Source of the DNA: Ascaphus truei
Lineage: Eukaryota > Chordata > Amphibia > Anura > Ascaphidae
DNA: 64,000 bases
Direction: 5' to 3'
Assembly: GCA_036426205.1 (NCBI GenBank)
Contig: CM071586.1
Span: forward strand, 10,803,241 to 10,867,240
Under the pieces are notes generated by a model. That model saw only the letters and a program-made list of their open reading frames with translations. It did not search any database and was not told where the DNA came from. Shown piece after piece: positions 55,715-64,000 of this stretch. The position numbers and the translations under genes were made by a program. Position 1 is the stretch's first letter. Every line of letters starts with the position of its first letter.

Positions 55715-55909
55715 TCATAGTTGCTGTCTTGGTCTGTATTTCAAGGACAATTGCCGATGCAGCGACTAGATGCCGTGAGCTATGAGTTATGCGAGAGAGA
55801 CTCTAAATATGTATCTCTGTCATTAGCCAAACAGATACAATTACCATTACCGGAACCGGAAAACCGCATGATACAAGATGGTATATAATACTTATGGACA
55901 GATAATGCA

Positions 55910-55993
55910 GCCCCATTAGGGCCTAATGACAAGGCACTGGCCTCTGAAAGCCGGTCTAGATAGTTGGTGATTTGTCCACGCCCATCTGGGGTG
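55910..55993 (+). pseudogene. tRNA-Arg-like remnant (CTG type), low quality
   Basis: GGCACTGGCCTCTGAA is readable, followed by insertions in the variable and T regions. Confidence 0.4.
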
Positions 55994-58930
55994 GTTACAG
56001 TATATCATGACCATACAAAATTGAGTGTCGGTTTTTGTTTATTTCAAATCAATTGCATAAGGTCCGTATAGTTACTTTCATTAATAAATTACGGCACAAT
56101 TCCAAGAGTTATTTCATCAGACCAAAGCATAACTGCGTATTTTATACGCACAGGGTGGCAAGACAGGATTGTCAGTAAGTTATTCCTAAAGCATGGAAAA
56201 TGAGGAGTGCAGGTCCAAAAAGTGCCTGCGTGTCTTCTCCGCATACGAAAATTAAAATCTTAAATAACGCGGGCCTGCGCTCGAAGTTAAACTGGCTGCG
56301 TGGCAGGGTCAATGGCAAGTGGGGGACGCAAAGGAGTTGCTGGTCCATTAAGTCACTCACATCGTGTGAGACGTTAGTATCCCCAGTGGCGGCCACGGAG
56401 CATTCAATGTAGCATTTCATGTATTCCACGGGGCGAACGCGAACGAATCATTTGAAAACGCACTGGAGCCATTTGGTACAATTGGAAGCGATGCAGGGGA
56501 AAATAAATGGGAAAAATGTTGGGGTAGAATAGTACGGAAGAAAGACTGGAGACGCGCGGTTGAAACAATCTGCGCCATTAAGCAGTCTGAAACCCAGTGA
56601 CTGTGGGAAATAAGCGGCTGTAGAGCAACTAGTGAAAAAGGTGTCTCAAAAAAATAAAATTAAAGTTTTGGTGGAAAGGCTGATACTATTACTCTCCACC
56701 TTATGCCAGTAATATGCCTTATTCCTTACAAACCGCAAAGTTTAAGATCGCAGGGTGCCAGTAGAAGGGGAAGGGAGCAGCTCAGGGGGGGTCAGGAACG
56801 CGGGGGGACCCATGAAAACAATGGTACAAACAATCAGTCATAGTGTGGGTATGAAAATAAAGTATATGATCAGATATTGTGAAACTATGGCTCATTTAGG
56901 AATACAGACCTACTTAGGCAAATGTAAGATAATGAAACAGTTTGTAGTTGTGATGGAAATGCTTTTGGAACACGTGACGCGGTTTTTTTTGGTCATGCAA
57001 GCAAACAGCAGCACTACTCCAGTAGGTAGGGGTTGGTGGTAAGGAAAATCGAGGCACGATGAATGTTTTTCATCGTGCGGCAGCAGCTGTCCAATCAGTG
57101 CATATCCATCACCAGATAAGGGAAACAAATATGGCTTACCAATAAGCGCAGGAGTGTTATCGTTAAACAAGGATCACGAAGAAGTGGTAGGCGTCGGCGC
57201 AATATAAAATTAAAGTGGCACTGTCACCCTCATGAATCTCTCGTTAGGAGAACCGGAGGTATTTAGATCGGCAGGATGGAAGATCCCTCGACTGTCGGCT
57301 CCTCTTCCTTGAATCCTCAAACACATAGGGTGCCGCCCTCGTCCTGCACGAAGTGAGTGGCGTCTGTCGGCAAGCTTCTTGTCCGGTTAAAGTGCGGTGA
57401 CGCCGATTGGGGAAGGGGTGCCGTGTTCGGGTGGAGTAGAGGCTTGGGAGAGGAGGGGGGGGTAGGGAAGCACGGTCCAACCTATGCCATAACCTGAATA
57501 CATCAGAAAATACTGCTCAGACGAAAGTCGGCTGCCGGCATTCGCGGGAAAAAAACCGTTGATACTAAAGAATTGCGAGCATGTTAGCGGATAGCCACAC
57601 TGTCTCTACCTTGGTGGGTCCTGTCTGGGGTTCTGCAGATGTAAATTCAGCAAATGATCATAGTGTGGTGGACCGGACGAGTATTTTTTTAAAAAATTTT
57701 CCGGCGCCTACTCTCAGGGGGGGGTCGCTGCTACTCACTCCCACCGAAGTCGTGGGCACGCGCCAGGCCAGAAGTTACTGACGGGATACGGCCAGTCCAT
57801 GACTGATCACCAAGACGAGGGGGCACCCTCGTTGAGGACAAGGAAAGCGTAGTGAAGTGAAGGATCATCTCCATCTGCCGGTCCAAAATAACCAGCTGGG
57901 TTCCTAAAGATACCAGATGTTAAATGGCTCATTTAATTGTATGTTAAATACAATTTCCTCGGCTCGTCTTCACTATAACTTGTGTGTTATTTGTAAGCAC
58001 ATTGATTTCCGCTTATCTAATTGTATGATTTGCATATAGACTGGTTGGAGAAGCTGGCTGCCCAGGGTAAAGTGAGAAACATCAAAATCATTAGCCGGAC
58101 AACCAACCGCCTATCTGGAGTGGATATGCGCAATTTTTGCTGCAGGCGGCCAACAACCTTAGGTTCGCAAAGATACCATCAAAATTACAAACCTGCTCAT
58201 CATTATATATCTTACATTTTGTAAGTAGGTTACCTAGCCAAGTTGTCACATAAATATGAAACATGATATTTATTGTTGATCATACAACACTATGATGAGT
58301 TTTGTATTTTTTCTGGGTGTTCCCTTGAATGGGAGTCCGAATGAGCTCCCGTCCTGCCTGCGATCCTAACGCAAATTAGCGAGATCGCGCAGCGGACCAA
58401 TGCAGTCGCTCCGCCCGTGAAGGAACGGAAGTCGGTGGCATATATTCGACCGTCTGGGGCTAAAAGTAACCAGGACAACTTTAAACGGAGGTCAAATGCA
58501 GATTAGCGTGCTGGGGAGTTCCTAAACACAGCCTACCAGGAACACTCTAAGTGCACCATTGCCATCACATTCCAAAAAATTATAAAAAACTCAAATGCCA
58601 TAGATACATTCTAAAGAAAGAACTTCAATCACTGAAGAAATCTGATTCCAATGTTATACACTTTTAGTCCAGGATATTCCACTTCTTAGGTCCATTTCTT
58701 TCATCACTTATTAATCGTGTATTACATTCTTTTCATGAGTACGGAGATAGTGTGAAAAAGTTGAACAGACGATCCTGAATAAAGATACAAAAAAAAACGG
58801 ACACCGTTCGGATGTTAAAGGGAGATCATGGTGGAAAAAGAGGATACGGGGCCAAATACGCTGACAACATTGTATACAGATTGTGTTGTAAGACTTTGGC
58901 CCACAATTGAACCTGTCATTACTGATACCA

Positions 58931-60410
58931 TTCATGTTCTATATCTTTTTAATGTACCCTTTTCCTATTGAGAAAATTTCTCCTTCTTTTATTGTATTTT
59001 TTGTTTAAAACTGGAAGTTACCTTCTCTTTCTTAATTTCTTCGTCCATTCTCTCCCAAGGAAACCATTTTTTTAGATATATTTAAATTGTAATGAAGTAT
59101 ATATACATCTCCGAGAGAATTTGTGACATATGACTTGGATCTCTATCGTATTTCCTATTGGGATTTCCTCTAAAACATATAATATATTTTATAAAACCAT
59201 TGGGAAAGTTTTACACATAGGAAATTATTCTTCACTATTTCATTATTCTCAATACGACCTAAAATGAATGTGATTATGAAAGCATGAGTTAAATAATCTT
59301 GGCCTGGGTGTGTAAAATAAATTATTTAGAATTCAAATATAACAAGCATAAAATTACATGTTCAAATCTTGCCAGAATGGTGTAAAAAAAATCAGGACAT
59401 TGGAGATTATAAAATAATAAATGAGTATTGCTAATGGGTATTCCTAGCACTGTCATAGGAAGTAAAACTCTTTCATTTCCTAGTATGGTATTAAAGAATT
59501 AGTGTACATACATCATTTTTAATCCCCAACCACTTTTACCCATAAATCTGTATGATTTAGAACAAATACACACATTTTTCTGGCAAACTTGGTCGTATTC
59601 CTAGGATCATACACCCTTGTACTTTTTTCCCAATAGTATAGAAATAATAGAATTTGTTCTTTTTTCCTAAAAAGTGAAAACATATTAGTCCATAGTGGAT
59701 TCTTTGCTTTAAAACAACTATTTTTGAATATTTAAGCCCAGCTGACTAATACACTGGATATATATGCAACAGTGCCACCATGTAGGTATTGTTACCAATA
59801 TTGTCCTGGAACAGGATTGCATATTTTCTGTATATTTTTCTCGCTCTCACCACTGTCAGCTCTCCCCAGGGAAGTTACATGTTTTTCAAAACCTGAAGAA
59901 GCCAGAGCGTGTATATTGCAACATAGTTGTTACAAGTAATCCCTTTACACAGCCTCTATTTAGTTGCCCTGGCAACCTCCCAATGCTCTATTTGTATGTT
60001 TTAGTCCTCCCCCTGCTTTATTTGCATATTGTTGCCCCTAGTGTGTTCCTGTCTGACAGGAAAGTGTGCTCCCTCTTTTCAACAGCGCCAAAGTGAGTAG
60101 ACACATCTTCCACTGCTCCCTCAGGAAATCTTTTAACCTTCCCCTCGAGAGCACTTCCACATAGCCGGACATTCCTCTCTCATCAAGCAATTCTCCTCAC
60201 AAGGGACATCCCTATTACATCCAATACAAAGACTTAATACTCCTCTTATAACTGTTATAATACTCCCAATAAAGTTGAAGAAATAAAGACTGTGTGCTTT
60301 AAAAGGGGACGAGTTTAGCTACATGGACTTACTCAAATGCCACATATGGCCTGGTCCAGAAATAGCACCTTCTATTTTTCAATAAAACACTTTTTTGCTA
60401 AATAAAACTG
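58931..60410. repeat. Array tail and leader, indel-rich
   Basis: Collinear with 47272-48540. No gene. Confidence 0.7.
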
Positions 60411-60477
60411 GCGTGGCCGGGAATCACCCGGGTCATTGCTTGAAGGCAGCTATGCTCACCACTATACCACCAACGCT
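60411..60477 (-). tRNA. tRNA-Gly(TCC), low-quality copy
   Basis: Resembles 48544-48615 (TCATTGCTTG), with missing bases in the acceptor and T stems. Confidence 0.45.
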
Positions 60478-60629
60478 ATTGCTGTGTTCTGTATTGCAGC
60501 AATACAGTCTGGAATATAGTGCAGGAATATAGTGCAGAATTAGTGCTGGACTATTTCAGAAACTCTATCTTTTCTCTTGAATTACCCGATACATTACCAT
60601 TCCCCCCGATGATACAATGTAAACTACTA

Positions 60630-60699
60630 CACACCAGTGGCTATGGATAAGGCACTGGCTCCCTAAGCCAGGATTGTGGTTCAAGTCCCACCTGGGGTG
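60630..60699 (+). tRNA. tRNA-Arg(CCT)-like, low-quality copy
   Basis: CCCTAAGCC loop region and an intact 3' acceptor strand. Bases are missing from the 5' acceptor and D stems. Confidence 0.4.
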
Positions 60700-63228
60700 G
60701 TTATTTCATCCCAAAACGTTGTTTTATTTCAAAACATATTCAGTCCGGTGTTTAGTTATCATTAATAAATTAGGCAACAATTCCAATATGTTTTTCATAC
60801 AGACCAAGCAATCTGACTATTTTCAAAACCCCTGTGGACAACGGATGTGCAGGATGTCATCAAAAGCTGGTGCGGCCAAATCCTTGTCTTCTCCCTCAGA
60901 TTAAATCTAACCCCTGCATCTCCAGTTTAAAAAAATGGGCTGCGTGGCATGACCCAATCAAATGTCAATGGGAGACGCGGTGATGTCCATGAAGTCACGC
61001 GTCATTGGTGTACGTAGTTCCACATGACGGTCACGACAGCAGTAGCTTTCGTTGACAAAAACGGCAACGCGACGGTCATTATGACGCGAGCGGGCTCATG
61101 TTCACTGGTGCTGGCAGGAGGAAAAGATGAATTTGTAGAGAAGAACGGAGAAAAGACTGGGGAGATGCCGGGGGACTTCTGCTGACCGCATAGTAATCAG
61201 ATCGATAGCGGACAAAAGGCAGTCGCCCGTATGACAACCAGGGTCGAGTGCATTTCTCGACCCGTGCCTGCTATAGTATACCAAACAAGGAAACCTTAAA
61301 CAGGTCATGCAGACTGCTCTGGGGAGTTCCTAACACAGCCTACAGGAACACTCATGCACCATTCGCATCACATTCCAAAAAAATTATAAAAACAAAATGC
61401 CAAGATATCATTCTAAAGCAAAGAATTCTCACTGAAGAAATCTGATGCCCTGTTATACACTTTTTTCAATGTTTCCACTTCTTGAGTCATTTCTTTCTAC
61501 TTTTATCGGTGTATACGTTCTTTTCATAGTACATATTAAAAATAGTTGAAAAACAATACATAATAAAGCCTCACAAAGTACAATGATTAAAGGATGAATG
61601 GAAAAAAAAATTACCCAATACTGACACATTGTAACAGATTTTTTTAAACTTTGCCCCCCAAGCTGAACCTGTCATTACTGACCATTCATGTTCTATCTTT
61701 TTAAATTTACCCTTTTCCTATTGAGAAACAATTTCTCCTTCTTTTAATTGTTTTTGTAAAACTGGAAGTTAACCTTCTTCTTTCTTAATTTCTTCTGTCC
61801 ATTTCTCCCAAGGAAAACTCATTTATTTTAGATATATTAAATTGTAATTGAAGTATATATACATCTCGCGAGATAATTTGTGACATATTGACCTGGATCT
61901 CATGTAAATATATTCCTGTTGGATTTCCTCTAATACAATAATATATTTTAATAAAACATTGGGAAAGTTTACACATAGGAAATTATTCTTTCAAGGTTTC
62001 ATTATTCTCAATACAATCTAAAATGAAGTGTGATTATGAAAGCATGAGTGATAAATAATCTTGGCCTGGTGTGGTAAACAAATTAATTTAGCATTCAAAT
62101 ATAAACTGGCAATAAAATGTACATGTTCAAATCTTGCCAGAATGGTGTAAAAAAAAAATCAGGACATTGGAGATTATAAAATAATAAATGAGTATTGCTA
62201 ATGGGTATTCCTAGCACTGTCATAGGAAGTAAAACTCGTTCATTTCCTAGTATGGGTATTAAAGAATTAGTTGTACATACATCATTTTTACATCCCAACC
62301 ACTTATTTACCCATAAATCTGTATGATTTAGAACAAATACACATTTTTCTGGCAAACTTTGTCGTATTCCTAGGATGTCATACACCCTTGTACTTTTTTC
62401 CCAATAGTAATAGAAATAATAGATTTTTTGTTCTTTTTCCTAAAAAGTGAAAACATATTTAGTCCCATAGGTGATTCTTTGCTTTAAAACACAATATTTT
62501 GACATATTTAGAGCCCAGCTGACTACATACACTGGATATATAATGCAACAGTGCCACCATGTGGTAGGTATTGTTACCAATATTGTCCTGGAACAGGATT
62601 GCATATTTTCTGTATATTTTTCTCGGCTCTCACACTGTCAGCTCTCCCCAGGGAAGTTACATGTTTTTTCCAAGCCCTGAAGAAGCCAGAGCTGTGTATA
62701 TTGCAACATAGTTGTTACAAGTAATCCCCTTTACACAGCCTCTAGTCAGTTGCCCTGGCAACCTCCCAATGCTCATATTTGAGTATGTTTTAGTCCTCTC
62801 CCCCTGCTTTATCTGCATATTGTTATGCCCCTTAGTGTGTTCCTGTCTGACAGGAAAGTGTGCTCCCTCTTTTCAACAAGCAGCCAAAGTGAGTAGACAC
62901 ATCTTCCACTGCTCCCTCAGAAAGGAAATCCTTTTAACCTTCCCCTCAGAGAGGCACTTCCACATAGCAGGACACCTTCCTCTCATCAAGCAATTCTCCT
63001 CACAAGGGACATCCACTATTACATTCCATATACAAGAACTTATATACTCCTCTTATAACTGTTATACTGTAACTCCCTCAATAAAGTTGAAGAAAACAGA
63101 AGTGTGCTTTAAAAGGGGACGAGTTAAGCTACAGTACATGGACTTACTCATATGCCACATATGAGCCTGGGTCCAGAATAGATATCCTTCTATTTTTCAA
63201 TAAAACACTTTTTTTGCTAAATAAAACT
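60700..63228. repeat. Array unit: block after Arg, AT-rich tail, leader
   Basis: Indel-rich to about 61300, then clean and matching 45060-46520 and 47800-48350. No gene. Confidence 0.8.
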
Positions 63229-63300
63229 TGCGTTGGCCGGGAATCGAACCCGGGTCAACTGCTTGGAAGGCAGCTATGCTCACCACTATACCACCAACGC
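63229..63300 (-). tRNA. tRNA-Gly(TCC), canonical
   Basis: 72 nt, identical as far as I recall to human tRNA-Gly(TCC): acceptor GCGTTGG/CCAACGC, loop CTTCCAA, B box GGTTCGATTCC, discriminator A. TTTT terminator two bases downstream. Confidence 0.95.
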
Positions 63301-63473
63301 ATAGTGCTGTATTCTGTAGTGCAGCAATACAGTGCTGGAATATAGTGCAGGAATATAGTGCTGGAATATAGTGCTGGACTATTTATCCAGAAACTCTATC
63401 TTTCTCTGTTGAATTACCCAGATAAAATTACCATTACCCCACACGATACAATGTTATAAGACATGCGACATAA
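63301..63473. promoter_or_regulatory. Divergent spacer with 14-bp repeats
   Basis: 173 bp between Gly and Arg genes. Holds three to four copies of a unit like GTGCTGGAATATA. The same spacer at 48616-48788 is also 173 bp, while 44466-44614 and 36758-36906 lack the repeats (149 bp). Confidence 0.7.
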
Positions 63474-63546
63474 GCCCCAGTGGCCTAATGGATAAGGCAC
63501 TGGCCTCCTAAGCCAGGGATTGTGGGTTCAAGTCCCATCTGGGGTG
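63474..63546 (+). tRNA. tRNA-Arg(CCT), canonical
   Basis: 73 nt, same sequence as 44615-44687: loop CTCCTAA, A box TGGCCTAATGG, B box GGTTCAAGTCC. T run about 25 nt downstream (GTTAGTTTTTATTT). Confidence 0.94.
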
Positions 63547-64000
63547 GTTATATTTCATCCGCAAAACGTTAGTTTTTATTTCAAAACATATTCAGTCCGG
63601 TGTTAGTTATCATTAATAAATTAGGCAACAATTCCAAATGTTTTCATACAGACCAAGCAATCTGACGTATTTTACCCAGGTACAGACAGGATTGCGGGAT
63701 CTATTTCACGACATCATGCAGCTTCTCGTTGCCACGTCAACGCGACGTCATTTGAAGCAGCGTGGCCATTTTAACTGGAGCTGCAGGGGGAAAAGATGAA
63801 TTTGTAGGAGAAAACTGGGAGACGCCGGGGGATTCTGCCGCAGGTAAGCAGTCGACAGCGGACAAAATGCAGTCGCCCATGACAACCGGTCGAGTGCATT
63901 TGTCGACCCCTGGCTATAGGTAACCAAGGAAACCTTAAACAGGTCATGCACATTGCTCTGGGGAGTTCCTAACACAGCCTACAGGAACACTCATGCACCA

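Larger units (their letters stand above)
54660..58930. repeat. Degraded copy of array unit with foldback element
   Basis: Follows the order of 39600-42850 (leader, Gly, Arg CTG-type, hairpin, foldback arms at about 56700-57500 and 57650-58370, AT tail) but with frequent small insertions. No gene can be trusted here. Confidence 0.75.
34871..64000. repeat. Tandem array of tRNA-Gly/tRNA-Arg units
   Basis: The marker TTTAGAGCCCAGCTGA (or close variant) recurs at about 35965, 37806, 39480, 43682, 46295, 47810, 51243, 59730 and 62506. Full units are about 2.6-2.8 kb: a 720-bp leader, tRNA-Gly (minus), a 150-175 bp spacer, tRNA-Arg (plus), a 600-bp CpG-containing block, and an AT-rich 1-kb tail. 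Several units are shortened by deletions that join the block after Arg directly to the AT-rich tail. The array runs off the right edge. Confidence 0.9.

Noticed and set aside
34871..64000. CRISPR array or satellite DNA
   Set aside because: Repeats are 1.5-2.8 kb units with tRNA genes, not short spaced repeats, and the host is a vertebrate.

Overview
The window looks like a gene-poor stretch of a large vertebrate genome, most likely a frog or related amphibian. This rests on content: several Ty3/gypsy lineages, Penelope-like retroelements with GIY-YIG endonuclease, an L2/CR1-type LINE, interspersed repeats that I recall from frog genomes (including one with an ACTATGTAA-type tail), an olfactory receptor pseudogene, and a tandem tRNA array of a kind known from Xenopus. 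No intact cellular protein gene was found.

Layout. 1-1258: 5' part of a minus-strand gypsy element (PNMA-like gag, tRNA-Thr-like primer site, LTR). 1259-2037: microsatellite and GC-rich segment. 2038-11706: sushi-class chromovirus A. It is split inside its reverse transcriptase by a second gypsy element B (Gmr1-like, SCAN-like capsid), and B's gag is split by a 5'-truncated Penelope element with a 12-bp target duplication. B's integrase is fused directly to the last chromodomain codons and 3' LTR of A. 11707-15732: minor repeats. 15733-21635: a second sushi-class element C on the minus strand, complete between 5-bp duplications, with full gag but frameshifted pol. 21636-34870: mostly unassigned DNA with a deleted Gmr1-like element D, Penelope fragments, an olfactory receptor pseudogene, dispersed repeats and an L2-type LINE end.

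34870-64000: an irregular tandem array of roughly 1.5-2.8 kb units. Each full unit carries tRNA-Gly(TCC) on the minus strand and a tRNA-Arg body on the plus strand, divergently placed about 150-175 bp apart. The Arg bodies carry anticodons CCT, CCG or CTG. A 1.4-kb foldback element, a duplicated tRNA-Asn segment and an 88-base N gap interrupt the array. Parts of the array (about 37060-44060, 49296-51830, 54660-61300) carry a very high density of small indels relative to neighbouring clean copies and look like unpolished sequence, so tRNA copies there are not reliable.

The strongest novel-looking signal is in the two sushi-class elements. Each lacks an ordinary tRNA primer site. Each has, immediately after the 5' LTR, a 10-11 nt stretch overlapping the gag start codon that is exactly complementary to an LTR stretch starting 31 nt downstream of the TATA box. 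The sequences differ between the elements but pair within each, as expected for Tf1-type self-priming. Other notable points: a PEG10-like GGGAAAC frameshift site in A, pol frames that stay open far into the 3' LTR in both elements, four hammerhead-like motifs around Penelope sequences, and anticodon switching in the tRNA array.
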